Below are positions 38,034 to 63,130 of a DNA stretch of 64,000 bases, in pieces. The notes under the pieces were generated by a model. The model ran no database searches, was not told the origin of the DNA, and worked only from the letters and a program-made list of their open reading frames with translations. Within the stretch, counting starts at the first letter, position 1; the number at the start of each line of letters is the position of its first letter. The translations under genes and the position numbers were made by a program. Source of the DNA: Piscicola geometra (Eukaryota; Annelida; Clitellata; Hirudinida; Piscicolidae); the NCBI GenBank assembly GCA_943735955.1, contig OX030955.1, forward strand, positions 5,401,269-5,465,268. The letters run 5' to 3'.

Positions 38034-41000
38034 ATGACAAAAAGCTTTAATGACACACTTTCAATGCAGTACCGATCTTGGGATTCAAAGTCGAATTCCA
38101 CAACCACCACTGATTCAACCTCTGACGCAAGTGGCAGTGTCACTGGAGGATACATCTCCATCCCTCAGTTGGACTCCAGTCTTGATGGCGGTCTTTATGG
38201 CCGTGAAGATTTCTATCAAAACCGCGTATTCAACCAACGTTATGAAAACTATGACACATCGAATCATGAATTAAAAGCACAGAAATTGTTGAGTTCTAGG
38301 GGAGATGAAAGAACCAGAAGACAGCATTATAGAGGTTTAAAAACTTTTTTTTAAAAAAAAGCTTTCAGTTATCTAACCATGAAAACCAATATTTAATATC
38401 TTAATTCCCATCGAAATCTTCCCACTCACTTGTGATTCCATTAATAAATCCAATTTATCATATCAGGTCAATTGAGGCTTGACGTCTATCTTCAACATGG
38501 ATATGTCACTGTTCATGGTGTGAATAACAGCTTATTTGTTTTCTACGTAATTTAAATATTATGTTGATGTGCTTTAAAACTAATCAAATAATTATTTATC
38601 AATAAATATGGCTCTAATAGATTTAAAGTTGACCATATAAGTTTGAATATATATTTTAATGTATCAAAGTCGGTTGAACGGGAACCTGAATGGTCCTAGG
38701 TTTAAATGCAACCGATGCCCTAGTAGCCATAGGCGGGAATGAAAAGTTATACGTCACTTTAATAATTTTCATTATTATTATTGTTATTATTATCAAAAAC
38801 AATGAAATGTCACAGTAATAGCTGGGAGAAACATCCATTCAAAAATACAAGACCCTCCAAACAGCTATGTTGTGGTTAGAAAAAGTTGATATGAAAAAGT
38901 CTTTTTTTAAACTTTTTTTACTAACCATTGGAACAACTTTAAAAGTTTAACATTGAAATGAACTATTTTATTTATAATCCCACTGACTATCAATCATCTA
39001 TGGAACCACTTTCCAGGCAAGTATCATCCCAGAAAGCCCATACCTTTGCCATTGTAAATCATCCACCTACTGGAACTCTTCTAGACCCGTCTTCGATGAA
39101 AAGATATCAATGTTAGTGATTGGTGTTTACTAGTTTACCTGTTAAGAATACTCATTAATGTGATAAAACATTAAATTTAATAAAATAGTGTCGAAGTTCA
39201 ACTCGTTATAGATTCAAATATTATTGAAAAATGCATTCAATAAAAATAGATACTATCATTTTTTATTTATTATCCCGTATTTATTATCAAGTTAAAATCT
39301 TTCGAAATAAAATTTTTAATAAAATGATGTAACATAATCCAATCTTAACTTGTTGCCCAACTACTTGGTAGAGGCTGTAATAATTCTAAAACTCAAAAAC
39401 ATTTGTATAAAAAAATGTAATTAACATTTACTTTTCATACACAGCGAGCTTCCCAACCATTGCATGCACAGAAGACTCTTCATCACTCTATGGAGCCACG
39501 ACTACACTTTCAGAACCGGGTACAGTCACTTGAATACGTTTCATAATCTTTTAAGTCTTCAAGCCGACAGTCTACACAATAGTTTATTTATCTATCATTT
39601 TTAATCCATCATAGCGACGAGTTACTTGGATGTTTGTCGTTTGGCTTGGATCGAAAAACTAACAATGGACTGGTTAGTAATAATTGATCAATAATATTAC
39701 CTTCAAAAGTTTTAATGAATAACGGTTATGCTAAGAAAAAAAAGTAAATTTTAATTTCCAATAAATCATCACATGAATCCCCTTCAGTTGTCATCGGGAT
39801 GGTTTTATGTATTGGAAGGGGAGGTGGGCAGGGTGAGGCATGTGAGAGTAGTGGAAGATGCTCCTCAAGTCAAAAGCTACTTCAGTCTCTATAACATCTC
39901 AAAAGTATGTTTTTAAAGTACTTTATATTTTTTCAGCATCTTTTATGCCTTAACATTACTATACAACAGCCTTTAATATCTTTAACCAAATTTTCAAAGG
40001 TTCTTCTTTGTAGAAACGTTAACAACGGCGGATTTGGTTTCTCTGTGTACGGTGGTGAGAGGGTGATGGTGTGTCGGGTGGACCCAGGCTCTTCGGCGCA
40101 CCACCACGGCCTTCACAGAGACGACATGATAGTCAGCATCGATGGAATCGACGTCACCAGCATGCCGCCATGGAAGGTTGCTGAGATCATCAGGTGAGTT
40201 GTTGGTGAATGTTTGGTGATTTTTCAATTATTATTTATTGTAATAATTCATGAAACGTAGAAAAATTGGTCTAACGTTTAAATAAATATAATTTTCATAA
40301 TTATGCATTTATTATAAACTAACTTGTTTTTCTCTTGAAATAAAACTCTTAAAAATTTTTCAGGAATGCAGGTTTCTACATGAACTTGATGGTCAAAAGG
40401 GGTGGAGATCGCAAAGCTGATGTTGAAAGAGACAAGTTCAAGAATGCCATTATCGCTAATTGTATCAAAAGAATTATGCATAACCACGGTCTCAATAAAA
40501 AAGCAAACGGCATACTGAATAGCTCTGATAACTATAATGGTGGTAAAGATAGGAACTCCCAACATGATGACGATGACGATGGTGAAGTTTTTGTGGGAGG
40601 ACTGGTTGACTATGGCTGGCTGGACGATGATTCGGCTGAAGTTAAGAAAGGTCTGTTATATCTTTAATTTTTAAAAATTATTTAAAATTATACCATTTAA
40701 TACTCTTTTGTAACGTGTTAGCCAAATTATGCTTGTAGATGATAAAACTTATAAAACTCTATAAATAAATAAAAATTTCAAAACTAATTCACTACTCAAA
40801 CTATTTAATCTAGCTAAACGAAAAAAGGAAGAAAAAAAGAACGCTTACCAAGAAAGTTATGAAGCAAAGAAGTTCTCAAAGATTCTTAAAATAAGAGCTT
40901 CCAACAGAGACAACGATGATAACGCTATTAATATGAATAATAAAACTAATTTGAATAATGATAAATTAAAACAAAACTTTTATAATAGAAACCGTGACGC

Positions 41001-42360
41001 TGATCATTTAAAAGATAAAACTATCAACACAAAACACAAGTATAATACTAAAAATAGTATTGAAAATGATAATTACGATGATGATCATTTTAATGGTGAA
41101 ATGCCTGAGGGAGATGAGTATTTGGAGAGCATGTGCAGCCATGATGATGATGATCATGATGGTAATGACGATTCGTTTCTATATTTAACAAAAAATAGAA
41201 ATAACCACCAGAATAACAATGTCGAAGAAAATAATAATAACTTTAACGACAATAAAAATATTGGAGCATTATTATCAGATGGGGAAGATGATTATAACGA
41301 TGATGATGATGATGCTAACTCTCGAATAGCAAATTTCGATCAAATGAATGAAGCTAGATGTGGTAGAAAACTATTTAATGACGATACTTTTGAAAATTAT
41401 GAAACAAATGTAAAGAGGGATCCTAAAATGAATAATAAAAATGAAGCTAATGATAAAGATTCAAAAAGAGACGGAGAAGATAAACAAAAGTGCTTCCCCA
41501 AGTTGGAGTTAGTGAATGAAAACTGGAGCAATGAACTGGACACGATTGAAGAGGCTTTAGAAGCCACTCTGGCAAACGGCGAAATTCATAAAAGTTCTTT
41601 AAAGAATTCACATCTGAAAGACTTTCGTAATACTAATTCTGGTGTGGCTGGTGTAGGAAACATTAGCAGTGGTAGTGGCGGAGCAAGCTTTAATGATAGT
41701 CTTTTATCTGGTGGTTCTGTTGAAAAAAATTTAGAAGAAAATGACAAAGTGGAGTGTAATGCAGGATTAGAAGAACGAGGCTTGTTGAGCTACAAAGAAA
41801 CGCACAAGACAAATATTAACCAATTTAAAATAACCACTATCCAACCCGTCTTTAGACATCCATTAGTATCATGCAACAACGTGAAAGTTATAATGAATAA
41901 TGGCAATGAAAACAAAGAAAACATACCTGTGTTTTCCACATCTTCCGTTAAATCGACTCCTTCTAAACACTCGAAACCGCCATTTTTCAACCTTTTCAGA
42001 AACTCGTCCAGAAGAAGCAAACCAGTGCCTTCAATCCCTCATGCAGAAACTATCATATCTTCTACTACCTCTCTCCCGTTCGGACAGAGTACTGATTACA
42101 ATATTTCATCAAGTGCTTCTAAGACTGATTATTCGGAAAACGCTGAAAACTATCAGTCCTCTCATCCTAGTAATCTGATGAATATGAATAAAAATGTAAA
42201 TTCAAGTAGTAATTTAAAATACAATAATTTTGTAAACATCGCCAATTCAAGTCAAAATGTAAGTATGAGAGATGACAGAAATTCTATGAAAAGAAACGGA
42301 AGTTTCCGAAATAGTGTTTTTGTTTCTAAATTGAAATCTGCTTTCAAAAATAAAAATTAA
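38034..42360 (+). CDS. C2-PDZ domain protein, related to the N-terminal half of RGS3
   Basis: Ten exons: 38034-38334, 38467-38517, 38816-38874, 39017-39111, 39445-39519, 39615-39672, 39788-39904, 40000-40193, 40364-40650, 40814-42360; 2784 nt in one frame, 927 aa. Residues about 100-250 form a C2 domain: GQLRLDVYLQHGYVTVHVIA, RPVFDEKIS, RRLFITLWSHDYTFRTGDEL, LGCLSFGLD and SSGWFYVLEGEVGRVRHVRV, following the C2 of human RGS3 closely. A PDZ domain follows (GGFGFSVYGG, GSSAHHHGLHRDDMIVSIDG, WKVAEII). The last exon is a long Asn/Asp/Lys-rich, probably disordered tail ending KLKSAFKNKN. There is no RGS domain, and the next gene is on the other strand. Role unknown; membrane or Ca2+-linked scaffold is an inference. 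Start is the first ATG of exon 1; an upstream exon cannot be excluded. Confidence 0.87.
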
Positions 42361-42659
42361 ATTTTTAATTGTAGATTTTTATTTTTGTTTGTAAATAATT
42401 TGGTGTCTGTATATCTATTTCTATGTGTATTTATGTGAAACATTTTTTATATTTGCAAAAATGTGAAACTTGACAGCTTTTATTCGCATACTTTTTCTTA
42501 ATTCTTATCAATATTTAATTCTATATGTTTGAGAAGAGAAATGTTAACTAAATGTATTATCATATCTCATTCAAAGTTTTTCAACCATTTCACCTTAATT
42601 TGAATGTTTAAAAAATCATTTTAAAAAATTCTACTTTTTTTAAACTTATTTTCCAAAAT

Positions 42660-43122
42660 TCATGAACATCTAATGTGGCACTCGGGAGCCAGTTGTAGCT
42701 GCTCTTCAAAGCTCCTCTTGCCAAATCTGCAAAAAAAGTTTTTTATTGATAGAAAAATTGTAAATCTTATCAAAAAATTCAATTTGAATTATAAAAAAAT
42801 ATCTATTGGTTTGAAAACAAGTATGTATTATATTGCAAATTCTTTTTTTATAATTCAATCAAATAAAATTGTTTAAAAGAATTAATTATATGAAAAAATT
42901 TACATTAATTTTAAAAGACACTCGCCTTGGTCTTCCCATCAAAGTGAAGTAGTCATTGAGGGCCTTGACATACTCTTTCATTTCATTTTCGTCCCTGAAC
43001 TCAGCAGGCTTTACCGGCTGGGTCAACATAGACATCCCTTCGCAATAAGCACACAACGTTGCCAGCACCACCATGCCAAAAAGAAATGAAAACAATTTCT
43101 CGTTTGAAACAACTATCTTCAT
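42660..43122 (-). CDS. NPF: Neuropeptide F precursor, paralog B
   Basis: Secreted precursor of 87 aa. Exons 42926-43122 and 42660-42726. Signal peptide about residues 1-29 (LFGMVVLATLCAYCEG). Peptide begins near MSMLTQPVKPAEFRDENEMK and ends DYFTLMGRPRF with GKR, a textbook RPRF-amide NPF. After GKR comes a 17-residue tail ending PECHIRCS. The intron splits the Arg codon, as in all NPF genes, but its donor is GC: CCAAG|GCGAGT at 42925-42924. No GT alternative keeps the frame. Tandem duplicate of paralog C, same strand, about 1.5 kb away. A TATA box at 43299-43306 lies in a block shared with C. Confidence 0.93.
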
Positions 43123-44589
43123 CCTGTGAAGCTGGTTGGAGTTGATAGTGGAATTTTAATAAAATATTTATTTTCTTTCTTTTAGAAAGACGCTAATCGT
43201 CTTTTTATATTGTATTTTTGTGTGTTTGTATTGAATGTTGGGATTCTTACAAAAATGTTACGAAGATTCTGTCAAAGAAAGATAAACACGGAAGTTTCCT
43301 TATAAAGCCGATTTTCCATGGATTTGAAAAAAACAATTGAAACCTTATACATGAGCCTAATGGAGTGTCAAGAGCAGGTTAGAAAGAAGAGGAAGATAAA
43401 TTAAAACAGAAAAAGTTTCGCGAAACAATTCAATCTAAACTTTTCAAAGTTTAAAAAACCGAAAATTTGGACCATTGTGGAGTTCTTTTATTATATTTGA
43501 TCTTTTAAAAATACAAGAATTTGTGGATTCGTTTTAACCCATATTAATTTAAACACATTTAAATAATGTATTTTGTTGAGAGGTGCAATGACCTTCAAAA
43601 AATTGAAAAAAATACAGTTGAGGAAGCTATGATATATAACAGGTGCTCAGCCTCTCAGCAGTTGTAATACTTTTTCGTGTTCTTTTTTCAAAACGCACAT
43701 GGCTAGATGTTATCAAATTTTTAATTCATGGCAGAAGTGTCTCTTAAAAACCATTGTTTTAAATTTTATAAATTTTCTTTTAATAAATTTTGTCAATTTG
43801 AAGGTCGTTTTAAAATAACGTTATATATTTTTATATTCTAAATGAAATGAAATGAGAATGAAGAAAAAAGATCTTTAAAATAGAAATGGAATTGAGAAGG
43901 TGACGAAACGAGTAAGAAAAAGTTCAAATTGAAACGACAACAGGAATTGAGCGGTGTCGCTGGAGCAAGGAAAAGACGTATGAGAAGCAGTCTAAGATTT
44001 AATAATGAAATGAGAAAAAGTGAATTGTACTCAGTGGCTCGACAGAAAAAGCAATGGAAAAGATGCACTGCAAGTGAGAGCTATAAAATATAGGAATAAT
44101 CAGGTTGTGTTAAGTAGATGAAAAGAATATTTTTTAAACTTATGAATGAAAAAATCTCTATGGACCCTGTCTGGACCTACCCCTGTATAATTGAGAAATT
44201 TACAAAAAAGCTTTACTTATAAATAATTTTGTTATTCAAATTTTTTCCAATTTTTTTTAACTGCTCTGTTTTAAATTATACAAATTTAGTTTTTAACTAT
44301 ATAAAAATGTTTTTTTAAATCCCTAAGGCCTATTTGTATAATTTGATTTTTTTTGCATATAAATTAATTATTTTTAGGGATATCTATCTTGAATTTGAAA
44401 AGACTTGATAGAGCTCAATCATACTTGATGAAGTTCAATTCAACACTTTTGAAATCTATTTTATTAATTTTTCATTTGAATAAACATTTATTAAAATCAT
44501 AAATATATTTTTCAACACCCTAATTTGTTTGTAAATAAAAAAAAGTACATTATTTTAAATTCAAAAGTTTTATTTATTCTTTTGCCAAC
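43123..44589. other. Intergenic region between NPF-B and NPF-C
   Basis: Upstream region of NPF-B, with the TATA block near 43290-43325, and downstream region of NPF-C. A donor-like TTTTTGTAAGAA (minus strand, near 43250) and the CTTCACAG just before the NPF-B ATG suggest a 5' UTR intron. Nothing else seen. Confidence 0.5.
43299..43306 (-). promoter_or_regulatory. TATA box of NPF-B
   Basis: Minus-strand TTTATAAG within GGCTTTATAAGGAAACTT. The flanking 38 bp align with the equivalent region upstream of NPF-C, and both have GAGTGTCAA (plus-strand reading) 60-75 bp further upstream. About 177 bp before the ATG. Confidence 0.6.
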
Positions 44590-45144
44590 TTATGAGCATC
44601 TGATGTGGCACTCAGGAACCAGCTTTTCTTCGAAGCTTCTTTTGCCAAATCTGCCAAAAATCGTTGTGAAATGTATAAAGTTTTTTTAAATCACAAAAAT
44701 TAAGCTTAAAAAATTGGGGAATTAATCTTTTTTGATAACTTATATATTTAATTGTTAACTTGTGTTGTGAAACTAAGGATGAATCATTTTGATCCAACCG
44801 GTTATGATTATAAGTCTATTGGAAGAAAACTATAAGCATATTTTAAATAATTTAAATAAAGATAATGTTAAAATAAAAAAAGTAAAGTTTGATTTTTGAA
44901 AATATAGGTTTTAAATATTCAAATTAGATTTCCTAAGTACTTACCTAGTCCTGGTCATCAAAATGTAGTAATCATGTATAGCCTGAGCGAACTCTTTTGC
45001 CTCGTTCATGTCTTTGAATTCAGCAGGTTTCACTGGCATTGTCAAGGAGGTTATCCCTTCACAAAAAGTAAACACCGTTGCCAGCACCACCATACCGAAA
45101 AGCATGGATGCCGCTTTGGTGCTTGAACTTTTGACACTTTTCAT
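44590..45144 (-). CDS. NPF: Neuropeptide F precursor, paralog C
   Basis: Secreted precursor of 86 aa. Exons 44945-45144 and 44590-44650, with a canonical GTAAGT donor at the Arg codon. Signal peptide about residues 1-30 (LFGMVVLATVFTFCEG, near-identical to paralog B). Peptide begins near ITSLTMPVKPAEFKDMNEAK and ends YYILMTRTRF with GKR; TRTRF replaces the usual GRPRF. Tail after GKR is RSFEEKLVPECHIRCS, whose last eight residues equal those of B. The pair arose by tandem duplication; C is the more diverged at the peptide's C-terminus, where receptors bind. Confidence 0.93.
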
Positions 45145-46955
45145 CTTGTAAAACTATTTAAAGAAACGTTTTAGATTCTTGTGGAAGAATATAGTTTGTT
45201 AATAGTTTAGCCCTTCTTTGATTGAATATGGGAAAATCTAACAAAATATTTAGAAAAGATTTTAAAGTTGAATAAACACTGAAACTTTCTTTATAAAGCC
45301 ATTTTGTTATGGGTTTGAAAACAAAATTACAAATACATCTAACATTGTAAAAAACGCTTAATAGAGTGTCAAACACAGACTAGAGAAAAGAAAAACTGAG
45401 TGAAAGCCTAAAATCTTTGTTAAATTTGGGTTTAAGATTATTTGATAAACGTAGCTAGTTTGTGACATCGTGTAATCTTTAAAAAATATATTAAAATTTT
45501 TTAATTATTATTAAGATACATAACACTTCTTTATTACATTTCAAACTCATAATTAATATTAAAATCATCTTTCGAGCAGTATAATGACCTTCAATGACTT
45601 ATCCATTCACCCTGTAAGTTGCTTTATTAAATGCTTTCAAAGTAGAAAGGGCAACGGGGCAAAACTCAAAATTTGAATACTCGGTAACAGGAATAAATTT
45701 TACCCGGGTATTTAAGAATAATAATTAATGGCGCATTTCAGGTTAAATACGGTTCTTTTAAGCGTTCAATATTGAAAAAATACAATATATCGGTTCAAAC
45801 AAAACATACGGTCACTTTAATGAAATAAAATAAAACTTAAATGAGTAAATACATTTTTAATATTGAAAGCTTAAAGAACAAAACTATTTTTTCTAAAAAA
45901 ACTTAGTTATAAAAAAAAAGCGAAAATTTAAATTTTAAAATACATTTAATAATATAGTCTTATTAATCTTAAAGATTTTCAATATTTAAAAAATTTTAAA
46001 CTGTTTCAAAATTCTGAAAACAACATTTTATTTATAAAAGCTTCAAAATAAATATTTGATATTCAAATTTGAGATGGAAAAAGTTTAAGTGAAAAAATTA
46101 TTGTCTGCAGGTAATTATATAAATTTTGTGCTTAATACCTTTAAAAAAATACTTCCAATTATAATTTTACATTATTGATAAAGTTTTCAAATTTAAATTG
46201 CATTAATAAAATAATCAACAAATTACGGAATGGAAATGATAGAACTTAAGTTATATTTGTCGTTTTCAGTTCTTTCAAACAATTGATAATAGATAAGCAA
46301 GTTTTCATGTTGAGACTTTCAAATTCATTCAATGAATATATCGTTCACTCAAAAACTGTATCACCTTAAACTTCTTGGTCACATTTATGGGTAAATAAAA
46401 TTGTGAAAAGTTCCAAAGGTCAAAAATGGATCTTGATATGACGGGATAAATACCTAAATGCAAGTGAATATACAAAGTATACAAATTCCGAGATAAAACT
46501 TTAACTAGGTTCAACACAATAAAACTAATTCTATGAACCACAATCAGGAATTTACCTAATGGGGTCTTTGATATTAGTTATTTATCAGTAAAATGACATC
46601 CCACACAAATACATTATAATATATAGAATCAAAATTTTAAAGAAGTAATTTTTTTTCTTATTGATTATCCGAATTTTGTACATTTATTTTACAACTATAG
46701 GAAAGTCGTGTTTCTATAAAAAGACATCGTTGACTTAATCACTTAAAAAATTAACAATTTTCCATTTTGATGATTTTGAAGTATTTTAAATTGATAATCT
46801 AGGAGCATCAATCTAAATGATTTGTTTTAAATTCCTGTAAAATAGTAAGTGATACACGAACTACCATTTCAAAGTTTCATTTCCGATAAAAATAATGAAC
46901 CTTATGCAAAATACTTAATTAGTTGGATAAATCAATCATTTTATCTTCTTCTTGA
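45145..46955. other. Intergenic region NPF-C to GPCR
   Basis: Upstream region of NPF-C and downstream region of the GPCR, both on the minus strand. AT-rich. Besides the TATA block at 45276-45315 I see no feature. Confidence 0.55.
45290..45297 (-). promoter_or_regulatory. TATA box of NPF-C
   Basis: Minus-strand TTTATAAA within GGCTTTATAAAGAAAG, about 146 bp before the ATG, matching the block upstream of NPF-B. Confidence 0.6.
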
Positions 46956-59759
<12,804 letters not shown>

Positions 59760-60737
59760 GTTCTCTTCGTGGGTTGAATGGCTTGGGATTAACTAGAAGA
59801 TTTTTTGCAAATAGTACGAATTTTAATTAATAAGAACTTATAATGTTAGTATACTAAGATTCAATAAAAATGAGGTTTTCTATCAACGTACTGAAAATCT
59901 TAGTTTGTTTTTATCCAAGCTTAATAAAGTCCATGGAAAAATGGAAAAACATTATTTAGATGTCCATCACTCAAAATCGAAGTTCAATAAAACTTTGTCT
60001 AATTTTAGTATTTAAATTAATTTGAATAATTTCAACACCAATAAATTCTACGTCTGTTATAAAATATATAAAAAATACACATAAACTAAAACTCACGTTA
60101 ATATTTATATCTTTAATAAATGGCTTGAAACGTTAAGCATAAGGCATTTTGATATGCACTTATTTTCATTGCAGATTCATTAGCCTGAAATACTAATCGA
60201 TGAACCCTTTTTTAAAACTCCCTAAAATTACCTTTTTTTATCGGATCTTAAAAAATCTTGCGTGCATAAGTTAGTTTTTTTTTTTTTTAAACTTAACTTT
60301 TTTTATTGTAACATGGCAGTTTTACATCCAATAAGCATGAGGAACACATGGATAAGAATACATTTAAAATTTTAATGGTTTTAGTCGTCATTCAGACTTG
60401 TGTATTAGTGTTATTAAAATTGCTGTAGAGATATTTGTCTGATTTACAAATAGAACGAATATCCTTCATCAACTTTCTCAGCTACTATGTTGGCCAAAAG
60501 TAAATCAATCACAGACGGTTCATCGTAAATATGAAATGTAAACGTTTTCCATATCTAATCAGGTCTGGAATGAAAAAATATTGTTTTTGGAGCATGAGTT
60601 GTTTTCGGTGGGTCACATCTTTTTTCCATAAACTTTTGGTCTCTAGGGTGTGTGAAAATAAAACTAATACCTTGGTATTAAGCTACGAGTCCTTAACCAC
60701 TTGTTCACCGTCATCGGCACAAATCGCAAAAAAAAGT

Positions 60738-60920
60738 GATTTAAGAAGATTTGCATTGGCTTTCCAAACCGAATTTGTTTTTAAAAGATTTGCATTGCTT
60801 TTTTAAAACTGTATTTGATTCGATAAAATTTGCATTGGCTTTTTGAGAAAAAAATCGATTTGAAGAGATTTGATTTTTTATTTATAAATAAATTTTGTTT
60901 GGAAGAATTTGGATTTTATT
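60738..60920. repeat. Degenerate tandem repeat, unit about 55 bp
   Basis: Three or four diverged copies of GATTTGCATTGGCTTTTT followed by an A-rich then ATTTGTTT-like stretch. Identity between copies is moderate. Confidence 0.5.
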
Positions 60921-63009
60921 TCATGAAAATAATTAGATTTGTTAAGAATAACTTTTTTATGTGGACTTTTTCCATTCCAAGGCATCATCAAATATCTATT
61001 TAAAGTTAAACCGGATTCAGTCTTAATTTAAAAACACAATCAAAATTTGAAAACACATGCAGAAAGTAATGTGTCGACATTGATAAAATCTGCCACTCAT
61101 TTGAGCAGTTTAGAAAGTTACAAGGACGTGTTAGAGAAATTCGTTGGTATACACAATGAACTTAACAAATTGAAGAAATAAGAGAAGATAAAAAAGATAA
61201 GAAACAATAAAAAGAAAAGTTGCTTTGAAGAAAATCGAGAAATGGAAACTTAAAACAATAAAGCGGAAGTGTCTAAAAATGTTTTTTAAGCTGAAATGGA
61301 GATTATAAAATAAATAAAAACACCATTTCAATAAATTCGATTCTTGGAAATAAAAAAGTTTTTATATTTCTGAAACTATCCACATAAATTTACAGCGGTT
61401 TAGACTTTTAACGTTTCAAAATATTTGGCTATTTTAATGAATAATATTTAAAATAATAATTATATTATTAAAAAAGTATGAGAAGAAATATTATTTTAAA
61501 AATTTTACTGTTTTATAAATTAATACTTTAACACAAAAATGAAATAAATTAAGAAGATAGAAATTCTCTTTCAGAAAAAACTAGTTTTTAATAGAGAAGC
61601 TTGTGAGTAGTAAAATAAATTATGCAAATCCTTTTCAAAAAATCACACATTTCTATGGAGGTTTGAGAGAACAAAATATTTATTTCTTTTATTATACTTT
61701 TTTTAAACTTAATTTTTATAAAAATAACGTTTTTAAGATAGATAAATAAATTCATTGTTTTTATAAACATTTATTTTATGTAAAATAAAATTTACTCACA
61801 AAAGCGACCTCAATTTTATTGTGATTGTAATAAATCTAGACATAATACTGCATTTTTTACAAATTACACTTTTCCAAATATATTTTAAACTATTTCTATC
61901 TTCATACTTATTAAGTTATTAGGCCTTTATTATTTCTATTACCTTACCCTTGATGAATCTTTTAAATGAAAAAAGATTCTATGAAAACTGAAAATTACTT
62001 ACTAGAATACAATAATTTATTTTTTTGAATGTTTTTAAAGGTTTCCGGTCTATTTTTCATTAAAAACACTTGATGGTATTTGCCGTCGATCAAACGACTT
62101 AGTGACGGTTAATAGAACATTGACGTAGACGATTTCAAGGTTAACGATCCTAAACATCCTTGAAGATTTCGAAGATTTAATATTTTTATTTGCTGATTTT
62201 TTCCTCTTTATATAAATTAATATTATTATAAGAGTTTTATCATAGTTATATTATACTATTTTTTAGTTTACGATTTTATATTATTTAAAAATATTTTCTT
62301 GAACAATCTTAACAGTGCTTAAATATTTTTTTCGTTTCGTGACAAACAACGAACCTGCATGAATAAAAAAGCACGAATTCGCAAAAGTTTAAAACCTTTT
62401 GCTTCCAAAAGCACTTCAAATTTTTTTATAACATCTTTCTTGTTTTCTAAAATCTAATTTTAAAATATTTTATAAAAATAAATGAAATAATAATAAAATA
62501 AAGTTATAGAAGAAAAAAAAAGAAAATTTCTATTTATATTTGGCAATTATTCATATCTTTTGAGATTTGAAATTAATATTTTCAATAAAATTGGCGATGA
62601 TTTAAGTGGGTCTTTTAGTTTCCCAAAAACCCTGTTTAGACTATATAAGACTAGGATACAAAATAATGAAAACAATAATGATTTGGATATCATTTTTTTA
62701 AATACAATATTTTAAACTTTTTTTTTTGAGTTTTAATGATGTACTACCAAAAAAAATAATGACAAAAAATGTTCAGCCTAATTTAAATTCACATTGAAGT
62801 TTTAACGAAAGCAGTATTTTATGCATTTTCTTTTGTTATTCCGATTACTACTGGTTATTCATGCTTTGCATAATCACAATGCTCTTTCAAGAGCACAGAC
62901 ACTGAGTGCTAATGTATTGAGGTAAAAAAAAGGCAATTGAGATAAAAATATGATGCAGTGCTAAGATTGGGATCAAATAGGGATAATGAAACTGTTAAAA
63001 AATTGATTG

Positions 63010-63010
<1 letters not shown>

Positions 63011-63077
<67 letters not shown>

Positions 63078-63130
63078 TATCATCATCCTCATCATCTTCA
63101 TAATCATCATCATTATCAACATCATCATGG
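63011..63130. repeat. (CAT)n microsatellite
   Basis: About 65 bp of pure ATC/CAT followed by an imperfect continuation with CCT, CTT and ATT units. It creates spurious poly-His and poly-Ile reading frames. Confidence 0.95.
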
